Assembly (NCBI RefSeq): GCF_006864365.1 | Contig: NZ_QHLJ01000003.1 | Span: 1 to 64,000 of the forward strand | Length of the DNA: 64,000 nucleotides | Direction: 5' to 3' | From: Campylobacter sp. MIT 99-7217 | Lineage (GTDB): Bacteria; Campylobacterota; Campylobacteria; Campylobacterales; Campylobacteraceae | Part shown: piece after piece, positions 17,782 to 27,004 of the stretch | Layout of the letters: every line of letters starts with the position of its first letter | How positions within the stretch are numbered: the stretch's first letter is position 1 | The notes under the pieces: generated by a model | The model's input: the letters and a program-made list of their open reading frames with translations, nothing else | Told to the model about the DNA's origin: nothing | Database searches by the model: none | Made by a program: the position numbers and the translations under genes

Positions 17782-18858
17782 TTAATAAAATTTTTCTAAA
17801 ATTTCATAAGCCGTGTTACGCTTGGCTGGCTTTTCTCCAAGGCTTTTTATAAGTCTTATCATCTCATCTTGATTCATCTTATAGCTTGCTCCTGCGGCTG
17901 AGACAACATTTTCTTCCATCATGGTTGAACCCAAATCATTTGCCCCAAATTTGAGTGCGAGCTGTCCTATGTGTGAGCCTTGCGTTACCCATGAGCTTTG
18001 CAAATTTTTAAAATTATCAAGATAAAGTCTGGCAAGGGCTAAGAGTCTTAGATATTTGTTTGAGCTTTGTTTCATGATCTCAGGGTGCTTTGCTTTAAGC
18101 TTGGTGTTTTCGCTTTGAAAGCTCCACAAAATAAAGGCTCTAAAGCCTCCGGTTTCATCTTGAAGCTTTCTTAAATGCTCAAAATGATCGATCAGCTCTT
18201 CATCAGTTTCTACCGTGCCAAACATCATCGTAGCCGTGCTTTTCATGCCGATTTTGTGTGCTTCTCTATGCACTTCAAGCCAAGTGGCTGTGTCGCATTT
18301 ATTAGGTGCTATTTCATCACGAACTCTATCGCTAAGCACTTCAGCCCCTGCTCCGGGTATGGAAAAAAGCCCCTTTGCCTGCAGTCTTTGCAAAACTTCT
18401 TTTATGGAAATTTTAGAGATTTTAGAAATATAAGCAATTTCAACAGCAGAAAAACCATGCACGGTTATCTTAGGATAATGCTTGGCAATCCATTCCACAA
18501 GTTCTTCATACCATTCTATCTTAAGTTTAGGATGAACGCCACCTTGAAAAAGAATTTGTGTGCCACCTATAGCTTCAAGCTCTTCTATTTTTTTGCCGAT
18601 TTCTTCAAAACTCAAAACATAAGCATCATCTTGAGAAGCGTGGCGATAAAAGGCACAAAAATCGCAATCAATACAACAAACATTAGTATAATTGATATTT
18701 CTATCCACCACAAAGGTAGTGATTTTTTCAGGGTGCAAGGCAAGCTTTTTAGCATAAGCTAGCTCTCCAAGTTCATATAAATCAGCATTTTGAAGTAAAT
18801 TTAAGGCTTCTTTTTTATCTAATCTTTTATTTAAATCAATTTTATTTATCACGCTCAT
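17782..18858 (-). CDS. mqnC: Cyclic dehypoxanthinyl futalosine synthase (radical SAM)
   Basis: MqnC converts dehypoxanthine futalosine to its cyclic form in the futalosine pathway of menaquinone synthesis, which Campylobacter uses in place of the Men pathway. The 358-residue protein has the radical-SAM cluster motif C61-x3-C65-x2-C68 in VCCIDCDFCAF. It also has GGVHPKLKIEWYEEL, the IPGAGAEVLSDRVR block and a C-terminal GAND-GSTMMEENVVSAAG block. All are typical of MqnC rather than MqnE. It corresponds to Cj0462. A TATAAT at 18888-18893 on the minus strand serves as -10. Confidence 0.93.
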   Translation of the reverse strand: MSVINKIDLNKRLDKKEALNLLQNADLYELGELAYAKKLALHPEKITTFVVDRNINYTNVCCIDCDFCAFYRHASQDDAYVLSFEEIGKKIEELEAIGGTQILFQGGVHPKLKIEWYEELVEWIAKHYPKITVHGFSAVEIAYISKISKISIKEVLQRLQAKGLFSIPGAGAEVLSDRVRDEIAPNKCDTATWLEVHREAHKIGMKSTATMMFGTVETDEELIDHFEHLRKLQDETGGFRAFILWSFQSENTKLKAKHPEIMKQSSNKYLRLLALARLYLDNFKNLQSSWVTQGSHIGQLALKFGANDLGSTMMEENVVSAAGASYKMNQDEMIRLIKSLGEKPAKRNTAYEILEKFY

Positions 18859-18887
18859 CGCATTTTCCTTAGCAAAATAAAACTCAA

Positions 18888-18893
18888 ATTATA
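18888..18893 (-). promoter_or_regulatory. Sigma-70 -10 element for mqnC
   Basis: The minus strand reads TGCTATAATTTG 30 bases before the mqnC ATG. It is an extended -10 with AT-rich upstream DNA. Confidence 0.55.
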
Positions 18894-18991
18894 GCATTTA
18901 TTTTTGCCTATTTGTGAATATTTTAAATTTTTATACTAATAAAACAAAATTTATAGGCTTATCATACTGATTTTATGTTATAGTTTTTAGC

Positions 18992-20182
18992 ATGAATCAT
19001 CTTAAATTACTTAAAAATAATAAAAATATTCTTATTTTAAGTTCAGTGCAATTTATCGTTTATTTTGGTGCTTGGTTTTCGCAAACAGGAGTATATACTC
19101 TTTTGATTGATTTAAATGCACCAATCTGGGCTATTGCTACAAGTGCAACCTTAGCTTTTTTACCAGGCATCATTTTAGCTCCACTTAATGGTGTCATAGT
19201 AGAAAGAAATTCTCCTAAAAAACTTCTTTTAAGTATGGCTTGCGTGGAGCTTATTTCGATTTTTTTACTCATTTTTGTAACAAATTTAAGCATGCTTTGG
19301 CTTTTATTTATCCTCATTTTTTCAAGGCTTTGTGTGGCAAGTATTTATTTTCAAGCCGAAATGAGCTTGCTTGCTAAAATTTTAAATGCACAAGATTTAA
19401 AACTAGCAAACGAAATTCATAGTATCATTTGGGCATTTTCTTATACTATAGGAATGGCAAGTGCTGGGGTTTTTATCAATTTTTTTGGGACAAAATACGC
19501 TTTTTTATTTGATTGTTGTCTTATTTTTATAGGCATTATTATGCTTTTAAATCTTAAATTAGGGCATTTTCATATCATTGGTAATGGAAGTTTATTAAAG
19601 ATGATTAAAGAGGGATTGTTTTATGTTTATCGTGATAAAAATATTTTACATCTCATCTTTTTGCATGCTTTTGTTGGACTTACTGCCTATGAAAGTCTTG
19701 TGGCACTCTTAGCAAAACATGAGTATAAAGAAATTTTAAGCACAGCCTTGGTTATAGGCTTTTTAAATGCTGTAAGGGCTTGTTCTTTGATCGTAGGTCC
19801 TATTGTGCTAAGCAAAATTGTTGGAGAAAAACAGCTTTTCTATGTATATTTAGGACAGGGTTTTGGTATCATCGCTTGGGCTTTAACTCAGTTTAATTTT
19901 TATTTTTCTTTTTTGGGGCTTTTAGCAGCTGGATTTTGCACTTCAACGCTTTGGTCTTTTACTTATACGATGATACAAAAAAATTGCGATAAAGCCTTTT
20001 ATGGACGCGTTATTGCTTATACTGATATGGCTTATCTTTGCTTGAGTGCTTTTGTATCCATTATGATAGGTATGCTTTTTGATTTTGGCTTGAGCTTAAA
20101 ATTAATCACGGCTTTACTCGGAGGAATTTTTATTTTTGCCGGTTTTTATTGGGCTTTCTTTTTGAAAAAAATATACACATAA
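18992..20182 (+). CDS. MFS transporter (Cj0461c-like)
   Basis: The 396-residue protein has about twelve membrane segments. After the second segment is NGVIVERNSPKKLLLSM, the MFS loop-2 type motif. A second-half loop with DKAFYGRVIAYTDMAYL resembles the MFS-3/enterobactin-exporter branch (MFS_1/EntS-like). That suggests efflux, but the substrate is unknown. It is divergent from mqnC, as in C. jejuni where Cj0461c and Cj0462 adjoin. A TATAGT lies within 15 bases of the ATG, so the leader may be very short. It converges with cprS five bases after its stop. Confidence 0.8.
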   Translation: MNHLKLLKNNKNILILSSVQFIVYFGAWFSQTGVYTLLIDLNAPIWAIATSATLAFLPGIILAPLNGVIVERNSPKKLLLSMACVELISIFLLIFVTNLSMLWLLFILIFSRLCVASIYFQAEMSLLAKILNAQDLKLANEIHSIIWAFSYTIGMASAGVFINFFGTKYAFLFDCCLIFIGIIMLLNLKLGHFHIIGNGSLLKMIKEGLFYVYRDKNILHLIFLHAFVGLTAYESLVALLAKHEYKEILSTALVIGFLNAVRACSLIVGPIVLSKIVGEKQLFYVYLGQGFGIIAWALTQFNFYFSFLGLLAAGFCTSTLWSFTYTMIQKNCDKAFYGRVIAYTDMAYLCLSAFVSIMIGMLFDFGLSLKLITALLGGIFIFAGFYWAFFLKKIYT

Positions 20183-20187
20183 TTTTT

Positions 20188-21429
20188 TTATTCTTTTGCT
20201 AAAATGTTTTCTAGATTACGGAAATAAAAATGATTGACCCCATCTTTATACTCATATCCAAGTTTCATTTGATGAGCTTTTAAGATAGTATCAACAATAT
20301 AAAGCCCTAGTCCAAAGCTATCTTTTTGCTTTGCTCCCTTTGTAAATGCTTGAGTATAGTATTCTAGGGGTTTTTCTAGTTCTTTACCTTGATTTTTAAA
20401 GCAAATTGTATTTTTATTAAGCTCGATTTGAATGAAGCCATTTTGTGAGTATTTAAGTCCATTATCTATCATATTTTTAATCGCTGTTGTAAAAAGTTTA
20501 AAATCAACATTGACAAAAAAGCTCTCGCTGTCAATATCTAAATTTTTATCATCATTCATGGCTATCTCTTTAGCTTCATCTAAGATATCTAGGATATTGT
20601 ATTTTTTACGATTAACAAAGGCTGATCCTGAAGCAATTTGCTCAATAGCAGCAAATTCATTGATCAAAACCTCAAGACGGTTAAAAATGCTTATAAGTCT
20701 TTCTTTGTATTTATTATCTTCAAGCATTTCAAGAGTAATGAGTCCCTTTGTGATAGGAGTTTTAAGCTCATGCATGATATTTCTTATAAAAAACTGCCTT
20801 GATTGATTCATTTTTTGAATTTGAGTGATAGCCACAAAAAAAGCATTTGCAACCTGTGAAATTTCATCACTTCCGCTGCTTACATCTTCTATTTCATCAA
20901 GTTTATTTTGAGCAAATTTATCAATTTGCTTTTTTAGAGAAGTAAGCGGACGAAGTTTTTTAATGATAAAAGCATAAAGTAAGATAAAGATCAATATCAC
21001 GCCAGCTGCAATAGCCTTGATGATAAAATAACGATAGCCCTCATAGTCTGCATCGTTATAAAGATATAAAATGCCTTGATGAACTATCTTTAGATAAATT
21101 TCTCTATTAAAAGAAATGATTTCTATAAGTCCTGCTGTGGTTTGTGCCCTAGCTAACACATCTCCTTTAAATAAAATTGTCCTGATTTCATGAGGTTTTG
21201 TAACAAGAGTCATTTTATAATTTTTAGTTTGTTCATTAAATTCTTCTTCATCAATGACATTGTTAAAATACAAAAGTCTTGCATTGGCAATCAAAGAATA
21301 CTTATCATTTAAAACCTTGGTATAATTTTGCTGATCAACCTCTATGATCCACAAAAAAACAGATACTACCGTAACAATAGCTAAAATAAAAATAAAGGTT
21401 ATGGTGTAAAAAATAGATGATTTATTCAT
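20188..21429 (-). CDS. cprS: Sensor histidine kinase CprS
   Basis: CprS is the membrane sensor of the Campylobacter CprRS system, linked to envelope state, biofilm control and htrA expression. The 413-residue protein has membrane segments at about 8-29 and 134-156 flanking a periplasmic domain. A HAMP-like linker follows, then the H-box IMHELKTPITKG with H220. The N-box IDNGLKYS carries N323, and the SFGLGLYIV glycine box is present. It belongs to the ArsS family of kinases found in epsilonproteobacteria. Its start overlaps the cprR stop by four bases, and htrA is next upstream. Cj1226c is the counterpart. Confidence 0.9.
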   Translation of the reverse strand: MNKSSIFYTITFIFILAIVTVVSVFLWIIEVDQQNYTKVLNDKYSLIANARLLYFNNVIDEEEFNEQTKNYKMTLVTKPHEIRTILFKGDVLARAQTTAGLIEIISFNREIYLKIVHQGILYLYNDADYEGYRYFIIKAIAAGVILIFILLYAFIIKKLRPLTSLKKQIDKFAQNKLDEIEDVSSGSDEISQVANAFFVAITQIQKMNQSRQFFIRNIMHELKTPITKGLITLEMLEDNKYKERLISIFNRLEVLINEFAAIEQIASGSAFVNRKKYNILDILDEAKEIAMNDDKNLDIDSESFFVNVDFKLFTTAIKNMIDNGLKYSQNGFIQIELNKNTICFKNQGKELEKPLEYYTQAFTKGAKQKDSFGLGLYIVDTILKAHQMKLGYEYKDGVNHFYFRNLENILAKE

Positions 21430-22100
21430 TGAGTAAGCTTATAGCCTATACCTCTGATCGAATGAATATATTTTGGAGTTTTAGGATCATCGCCCATTTT
21501 TTGACGAATTCTTGAGATGATGACATCTATGCTTTTATTTGAACTATCCTCGCTAATAGAAGAGCAGTTATACACAAGCTCTTCGCGACTAACCACACCA
21601 CCTTCTTTTTTGATCAAATAGCTTAAAATGTCAAATTCAGCATTTGTAAGATTAATCTCTTTTCCTTTCATGGTGATGATATGTTTATATTGATCATAAA
21701 CTAAATCTTTAACACTTTCAGTAAGAGCTTTTTTTGTGGTATTAATCCTTCTTAAATGGCTTTTAATGCGAGCTTGTAATTCTTGAGGATTGTAAGGTTT
21801 TGGAAGATAATCATCAGCGCCAAGTTCTAAAGCATTTACCTTATCGCTAATATCATGTCTTGCACTTGAAATAATAATAGGCGTATCGTATTTTTTGCGA
21901 ATTTCTTCGCACACCTCAAGTCCATCAAGTCCGGGTAAGGAAAGATCAAGTATGATTAAGTTATATTCTTTTAAAGCAAGCTTTGAAAGCCCTATATAAG
22001 GCTCATGAGCAATATCAACCTTCATGTCAAATTTTTGTAAATATTCACTGATGATCTCAGCAAGTTCCAAATCATCTTCTATCATTAAGATATTTACCAT
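21426..22100 (-). CDS. cprR: OmpR-type response regulator CprR
   Basis: The 224-residue protein has a receiver domain with acidic pocket E8-D9-D10, phosphoacceptor D52 in ILDLSLPGLDG and conserved K101 in YLPKPYNP. A C-terminal OmpR/PhoB winged-helix domain ends IHSIRGIGYKL. CprR is reported as essential in C. jejuni and acts with CprS in the same operon. A strong hairpin terminator separates it from htrA, so the pair has its own promoter in the short gap 22101-22150. Cj1227c is the counterpart. Confidence 0.93.
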   Translation of the reverse strand: MVNILMIEDDLELAEIISEYLQKFDMKVDIAHEPYIGLSKLALKEYNLIILDLSLPGLDGLEVCEEIRKKYDTPIIISSARHDISDKVNALELGADDYLPKPYNPQELQARIKSHLRRINTTKKALTESVKDLVYDQYKHIITMKGKEINLTNAEFDILSYLIKKEGGVVSREELVYNCSSISEDSSNKSIDVIISRIRQKMGDDPKTPKYIHSIRGIGYKLTQ

Positions 22101-22150
22101 TATTCTTTCCTTAATTTATGCAAATTTAAATAATTCTAACACAAAAATAT

Positions 22151-22183
22151 CAACGAAAAGAAGCATTTATTTTCTTTTCGTTG
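22151..22183 (-). terminator. Rho-independent terminator after htrA
   Basis: CAACGAAAAGAA (22151-22162) and TTCTTTTCGTTG (22172-22183) form a perfect 12-bp stem with a 9-base loop. On the minus strand the stem is followed by ATATTTTT. It lies six bases beyond the htrA stop. Confidence 0.8.
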
Positions 22184-22188
22184 TTTAA

Positions 22189-23589
22189 TTATTTTAGGAT
22201 TAAAAGTTGAGCATAGCCCTTTCTATAAACCCAAATTTTTGTAAAATTCTTGGTGCGACTTTGTTTTAAAATTTCACTGAGATGTTGTAAATCTTTTATT
22301 TCGTTTTGTTCTACAGCTATGATGATGTCCCCTACTTCAAAACCACTTTGAGCTGCTTTTGTATTTTCTTTTACTCCGCTAACTAAAACTCCATGTATAT
22401 CATTAGGAAGTTTTGATTTTAAATTAGAATCTAAGTCCTTAAGTTCTAAACCATCTATAAGCCCAGCAGAACTTACTACTTCTTGATCTCCCTTTAAAAC
22501 AAAACTTACACTTTTACTTACCCCGTCTCTTTCGTAAATCACTACTATATTTTGTCCGGGTTCAAGGCTTCCAATATAATTTTTCAAATCATTTGAATTT
22601 TTGATATTTTTATCGTTGATTTTAAGGATCAAATCCCCTCTTTTCAAGCCAGCACTATCAGCTGATGAGCCTTTTTCTACATTTGTGATCAAAGCTCCTT
22701 GCTCGTTTTTGTAAGCTTTTTTTGTATCACCTTGTAAAGAAGTGATTGTAACTCCTAAAAATCCTCTTTCGATCTTACCTTTTTCTATCAGTCTTTTTGC
22801 TATATTTTTTGCCATGTTTGAAGGTATAGCAAAACCTATGCCGTTATTTCCTCCACTTCTTGAAAGTATAGCCGAGTTAATACCAACTAAAGCACCTCTA
22901 CTATCAACCAAAGCCCCACCTGAATTTCCCGGATTTATAGAAGCATCAGTTTGGATAAAATTTTCATATTGATTTAAACCTATGTTATCTTTATTAAGTG
23001 CTGAGACTATACCACTTGTTATACTTGATCCAACTCCAAAGGGATTACCTATAGCAAAAACAACATCTCCTTCTAAGAGCTGATTTGAGTCTGCAAAAGA
23101 AATCGAGGAAAGATTCTTAGCTTCTATCTTGATCACAGCTAAGTCTGTTTTTGGATCATTTCCTATAATCTTAGCCTTATATTCCGTATCATCATCTGGC
23201 AAATTTACGATAATGCTATCAGTATTTTCTATAACATGATTATTTGTGATAATATAACCATCGTTTGAAATGATTACTCCAGAACCTAAGGAACTAACAA
23301 TTTCTTTATTGCCTTGTCCTCCTCTTTGATCAGGAAAGCCAAAAAAATGTCTAAAATAAGGATCATTAAAAAAATCATCTAAAGAAGGGGAATTTCTCGT
23401 GATAGTCTTAGAAGTTGAGATATTGACAACAGATTTTTTAGCCTCTTTAATCGCATCATGATAGGAAAATACGAATTCTTTGTTGCTTGTTGGATCAGCT
23501 CGTTGAATATCTTGCTCTGCTTCTTTGAAATTAATATTTGTTGCAAATAAACAAGTACTTAAAATCAGAGATAAGGGTATCATTTTCAT
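22189..23589 (-). CDS. htrA: Periplasmic serine protease / chaperone HtrA
   Basis: HtrA (DegP family) degrades and refolds damaged proteins in the periplasm. Campylobacter also secretes it, and it cleaves E-cadherin. The 466-residue precursor has a signal peptide of about 16 residues. The trypsin-like domain carries the triad H118 (NNHVIE), D149 (KTDLAV) and S223 (GNSGGAL), and two PDZ domains follow (about 270-360 and 375-466). The adjoining cprRS pair is known to influence htrA. A TATACT at 23620-23625 on the minus strand may be its -10. It shares the intergenic region with the divergent cbpA promoter. Cj1228c is the counterpart. Confidence 0.95.
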   Translation of the reverse strand: MKMIPLSLILSTCLFATNINFKEAEQDIQRADPTSNKEFVFSYHDAIKEAKKSVVNISTSKTITRNSPSLDDFFNDPYFRHFFGFPDQRGGQGNKEIVSSLGSGVIISNDGYIITNNHVIENTDSIIVNLPDDDTEYKAKIIGNDPKTDLAVIKIEAKNLSSISFADSNQLLEGDVVFAIGNPFGVGSSITSGIVSALNKDNIGLNQYENFIQTDASINPGNSGGALVDSRGALVGINSAILSRSGGNNGIGFAIPSNMAKNIAKRLIEKGKIERGFLGVTITSLQGDTKKAYKNEQGALITNVEKGSSADSAGLKRGDLILKINDKNIKNSNDLKNYIGSLEPGQNIVVIYERDGVSKSVSFVLKGDQEVVSSAGLIDGLELKDLDSNLKSKLPNDIHGVLVSGVKENTKAAQSGFEVGDIIIAVEQNEIKDLQHLSEILKQSRTKNFTKIWVYRKGYAQLLILK

Positions 23590-23683
23590 TTATTAGTCCT
23601 TTTAAAATTGTTTATTTGTAGTATAAATTTTATAATTTACTCGATTGTAAATGAATGCAAGTTAAATTAAAAAACTTATAAAA

Positions 23684-23704
23684 CTTGATTGACTTAGACT
23701 AAAG
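23684..23704 (+). promoter_or_regulatory. HAIR-type operator for HspR
   Basis: CTTGATT (23684-23690), a 7-base spacer, and ACTAAAG (23698-23704) match the HspR inverted repeat CTTGAGT-N7-ACTCAAG at 6 of 7 positions in each arm, with exact spacing. It lies just upstream of the cbpA -10 (23712-23717), where a bound repressor would block RNA polymerase. hspR is the second gene of this operon, so the site implies autorepression. Confidence 0.75.
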
Positions 23705-23711
23705 TTTATGC

Positions 23712-23717
23712 TATAAT
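23712..23717 (+). promoter_or_regulatory. Sigma-70 -10 element for cbpA-hspR
   Basis: ATGCTATAATTAC lies 34 bases before the cbpA ATG, and TATAAT is the -10. The HspR-type inverted repeat occupies the DNA directly upstream. Confidence 0.65.
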
Positions 23718-23750
23718 TACTCTTCAAAAATAATAATTTAAGGCAATTTA

Positions 23751-24644
23751 ATGAGTAATAATAGCTTGTATGAAACTTTAGATATAAACAAAAACGCAAG
23801 TGCTGATGAGATCAAAAAGGCTTATCGCCGTCTTGCACGCAAATATCACCCTGATATCAACAAAGAAAAAGGTGCAGAAGAAAAATTTAAAGAAATCAAC
23901 GCTGCTTATGAAATTTTAAGCGATCCAAAGAAAAAAGCACAATATGATCAATATGGCGATTCTATGTTTGGTGGGCAAAGTTTTGGGGATTTTTCAAGAA
24001 GCACAAATGGAGCTGATATTAATGATATTTTAAATAGCATTTTTGGAGGAGCTGGAGGCTTTGGAGGTTTTAGCTCCAAGGGATTTAAGTCCTCAGGTTT
24101 TGGAAATTTTGGAGGATTTTCTCAGGGTTTTGGAGGTGAGGATTTAGATGTTAATGCTAGAATAAAAATTCCTTTTGAACTTGGAATTTTAGGAGGCGAA
24201 CATAGTTTTACCTATCAAGGAGAAACTATCAAGATAAAAATCCCTTATGGGCTAAAAAGTGGAGAAAAGCTAAGGGTTCGCAACAAAGGCAAGCAACTAG
24301 GCACACAAAGGGGCGATTTGATCTTGCAAGTAGAGCTTGAAGAAAGTAATGAATACGAAAGAGATGATGATGATTTGATCAAAAAGGTTGATATTTCTTT
24401 AAGAACAGCTCTTTTTGGTACAGATAAACTTAGCATAAAAACCCCAAGAAAAGAAGTGAGCATAAAACTTGCACCAAATTCAAAAAATGGACAAAAAATT
24501 CGCCTCAAAGGCTATGGGGTTCAAAATAGAAAAAGCGGATATTATGGCGATATGTATTTGATTTTAAATGTGATTTTACCAAATACTCAGACCATGGACA
24601 AAGATTTGCTTAAGGCTTTGGAAGAAAAATTGCCAAAAGATTGA
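23751..24644 (+). CDS. cbpA: DnaJ-type co-chaperone CbpA
   Basis: The 297-residue protein has an N-terminal J domain with the HPD motif at residues 33-35, which stimulates DnaK ATPase. A Gly/Phe-rich linker follows (about 75-130), then the two C-terminal beta substrate-binding domains. The zinc-finger region of true DnaJ is absent, which makes it a class II J protein. In Helicobacter and Campylobacter cbpA is co-transcribed with hspR under HspR control, and the operator seen upstream supports that here. hspR starts 10 bases after its stop. Cj1229 is the counterpart. Confidence 0.93.
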   Translation: MSNNSLYETLDINKNASADEIKKAYRRLARKYHPDINKEKGAEEKFKEINAAYEILSDPKKKAQYDQYGDSMFGGQSFGDFSRSTNGADINDILNSIFGGAGGFGGFSSKGFKSSGFGNFGGFSQGFGGEDLDVNARIKIPFELGILGGEHSFTYQGETIKIKIPYGLKSGEKLRVRNKGKQLGTQRGDLILQVELEESNEYERDDDDLIKKVDISLRTALFGTDKLSIKTPRKEVSIKLAPNSKNGQKIRLKGYGVQNRKSGYYGDMYLILNVILPNTQTMDKDLLKALEEKLPKD

Positions 24645-24654
24645 AAGGAAGATT

Positions 24655-25026
24655 ATGCAACACAATTATGATGAACCGGTTTATCTCATTTCTATCGTTG
24701 CTAAGGTTTTAAACATTCACCCTCAAACCTTACGACAATACGAAAGAGAAGGACTTGTAGAACCAAGCAGAACCGATGGCAAGATAAGACTTTATTCTCA
24801 AAAAGATATTGATCAAATCAAGCTTATCTTGAGGCTTACTCGTGATATGGGTGTAAATTTAGCCGGCGTTGATGTGATTTTAAAACTTAAAAATCAAATT
24901 CTTGAGTTTGAAAAATTAGTTGAAGATCTGCGTTTAGAGCTTAATAAAGCTACAAATAATAATTCAAAAGCTGTTGTCAAACATAAAAAAAGTTTTGATT
25001 TGATATTTTATGAAGATAAAGATTAG
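24655..25026 (+). CDS. hspR: MerR-family heat-shock repressor HspR
   Basis: HspR represses chaperone operons by binding HAIR repeats. The 123-residue protein has an N-terminal MerR helix-turn-helix and wing, with LNIHPQTLRQYEREGLVEP and GKIRLYSQKDIDQI visible. A coiled-coil dimerisation helix (about 70-105) and a basic tail follow. It lies directly behind cbpA, and the HAIR site before cbpA makes autorepression likely. GAAAGGAAG supplies the ribosome site. kefB follows after nine bases and may be co-transcribed. Cj1230 is the counterpart. Confidence 0.93.
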   Translation: MQHNYDEPVYLISIVAKVLNIHPQTLRQYEREGLVEPSRTDGKIRLYSQKDIDQIKLILRLTRDMGVNLAGVDVILKLKNQILEFEKLVEDLRLELNKATNNNSKAVVKHKKSFDLIFYEDKD

Positions 25027-25035
25027 GGTTTAAAA

Positions 25036-26670
25036 TTGGACTTTTATTTACAAGCTTTTCTTATCGCTATGGCAAGTGCTATAGTTTTAAATGTGATTTT
25101 AAAAAAAGTTGAAATTCCAAGTATTATAGGCTATATTATCACAGGCATTGTGATTTCTTCTTTTTATGGCATTAGCGGGAGTGAAGAACTTAGCCATATA
25201 GCCGAATTTGGCATTGTGTTCTTGATGTTTACCATAGGGCTTGAGTTTTCTTTTAAGCATCTCATTGCGATGAAAGAAGAAGTGTTTTTAAATGGCTCTT
25301 TGCAAATGCTTACTTGTGGTATAGCCTGTGCTTTGATCGTGGTGGGTTTGCTTGATTTAGAACAAAAATCAGCTATCATCGTTGGCTTTGCGCTTGCACT
25401 TTCTTCAACCGCTGTTGTTCTTAAAATTTTAAATGATAATGGGGAAATTAACGAAAACTACGGACGCAAGGCTTTAGGGATCTTGCTCTTTCAAGATATA
25501 GCCGTCATTCCGCTACTTTTAATGGTGGATATTTTTTCCTCTCCAAACAATGACATCACAAATTTAATTGTCGCCACCTTAGTAAGTGTTGTGATCTTGC
25601 TTGTGCTATTATTTTTGATAGGAAAATACTTGCTTGATAGGCTTTTTCGCTTTGTGATCAAAGCTTCTTCTCAAGAAATTTTTATCACAACCATACTTTT
25701 CATCGTCATTGGCTCTAGCTTTTTAGCTCATAAATTAGGCTTTTCGTATTCTTTGGGGGCATTTTTAGCTGGAGCTTTGATTAGCGAAACAAGATATAAA
25801 TACAAAATAGAAGCTGATCTCACACCTTTTAGAGACTTGCTTTTGGGTGTATTTTTTATCAGTGTGGGTATGCAAATTGATTTTAAAATTGTCTTTGAAA
25901 ACTGGTCTATTGTCATTTTCCTAGTTTTTTGCATTTTAGTAATCAAAATCGCCGTGATTTATGGCTTACTCATCTTATACACTAAAAAAAGAGTGGCTTT
26001 GAAAACAGCCTTTAGTATCTGTCAGATCGGAGAATTTGCCCTTGCTATCTTTTCTCTTTTGCAAGCAAGAAATTTGATCGATTCGAAAACGGCTCAAATT
26101 CTTATCATCACGGCTATCATCACTATGGTTTTAACGCCTTTTATCTTAAATAATATCAAAAAAATAGCCAATGCCGTTGAAGAATACGATAAAAATGAAA
26201 ATCTAAATACTCCAAGCAAAAACCAAAATTTAAAAAATCATTTCGTCATCTTTGGATATGGTCGTTTAGGACAAGAAGTTGTGCAAAAAATCAAAAAAAG
26301 CGGTATTCCTTATATGGTTTTAGAAAGTGATTTAAGGCTTGTTGAACTTGGTATCAGTAGGGGCGAAAATGTCGTTTTTGCAAATGCAGCCCAAGAAGAA
26401 ACGCTAAAAATAGCCAATATAGAAGAATGCTCAGTAGCCATCATCACAGTAAGCAATGAAGCCAAGCTTGAAATGCTTTATCAAGTTTTAGCTAATTGCA
26501 AGAAGCCTATAAAAACAGTCGTTGTAAGCACTGGGGACTTGAGCAAAATTTTATTTTTAGATGCTGATGATAATATCAAAATCATCAAAGCAGAAAGAGC
26601 TGTGGCAAGAGACTTGATACAAGAATCCCTAAATTTTAGACTTCAAGACAATATAGAACGCAAGGTTTGA
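25036..26670 (+). CDS. kefB: Glutathione-regulated-type K+/H+ antiporter (KefB family)
   Basis: The 544-residue protein has a CPA2 exchanger domain of about twelve membrane segments (1-385), with EFGIVFLMFTIGLEF and the GILLFQDIAVIPLL block. A cytoplasmic TrkA-N/RCK nucleotide-binding domain follows, with FVIFGYGRLGQEV near residue 411. It is expected to export K+ in exchange for protons during electrophile or pH stress. It begins with TTG at 25036, just after hspR. Glutathione gating is a property of E. coli KefB/KefC and is not shown here. Cj1231 is the counterpart. Confidence 0.85.
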   Translation: MDFYLQAFLIAMASAIVLNVILKKVEIPSIIGYIITGIVISSFYGISGSEELSHIAEFGIVFLMFTIGLEFSFKHLIAMKEEVFLNGSLQMLTCGIACALIVVGLLDLEQKSAIIVGFALALSSTAVVLKILNDNGEINENYGRKALGILLFQDIAVIPLLLMVDIFSSPNNDITNLIVATLVSVVILLVLLFLIGKYLLDRLFRFVIKASSQEIFITTILFIVIGSSFLAHKLGFSYSLGAFLAGALISETRYKYKIEADLTPFRDLLLGVFFISVGMQIDFKIVFENWSIVIFLVFCILVIKIAVIYGLLILYTKKRVALKTAFSICQIGEFALAIFSLLQARNLIDSKTAQILIITAIITMVLTPFILNNIKKIANAVEEYDKNENLNTPSKNQNLKNHFVIFGYGRLGQEVVQKIKKSGIPYMVLESDLRLVELGISRGENVVFANAAQEETLKIANIEECSVAIITVSNEAKLEMLYQVLANCKKPIKTVVVSTGDLSKILFLDADDNIKIIKAERAVARDLIQESLNFRLQDNIERKV

Positions 26671-26671
26671 T

Positions 26672-27004
26672 TTGAAAAACGACGAGAAATTTAACCGCAT
26701 TCGCTATCTAAGAAGCCTAGAAAAATTTACAAGCACAGCTAGAAATGCTTTAAAAAGAGAGGATTTTGATGAAGAGCTTTTCAAGCAAAGACTCTTAAAA
26801 AATGCACAAAATTTTGATAAAATACCTGCTACTGAGCTTAATTCAAGCTACACAAAGGAACTTTTAAATTTCGTTAATGACTGCCTTAGCTTTTCTTTTA
26901 GCAAAGAAGAGCTTTTAAATAAGGTCAATGCCCTAGACAAGCTCAAAAAAAGCCAAAGTTATAAAAAAGAAAAACATAAAAATTTACACAAGGACTATGA
27001 ATGA
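26672..27004 (+). CDS. Conserved hypothetical protein (Cj1232-like)
   Basis: The 110-residue protein is hydrophilic, very Lys-rich and mostly alpha-helical. It has no membrane segment, signal peptide or motif that I recognise. It begins with TTG one base after the kefB stop and overlaps the next gene (HAD phosphatase) by four bases. It is therefore translated as part of the hspR-kefB-phosphatase run. The same order occurs in C. jejuni as I recall it. Function unknown. Confidence 0.65.
   Translation: MKNDEKFNRIRYLRSLEKFTSTARNALKREDFDEELFKQRLLKNAQNFDKIPATELNSSYTKELLNFVNDCLSFSFSKEELLNKVNALDKLKKSQSYKKEKHKNLHKDYE

Noticed and set aside
18175-18762. A 195-codon open frame on the plus strand inside mqnC
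   Set aside because: mqnC carries an intact radical-SAM motif and full length on the other strand. The mirror frame is Phe/Ile/Asn-rich without domain features.
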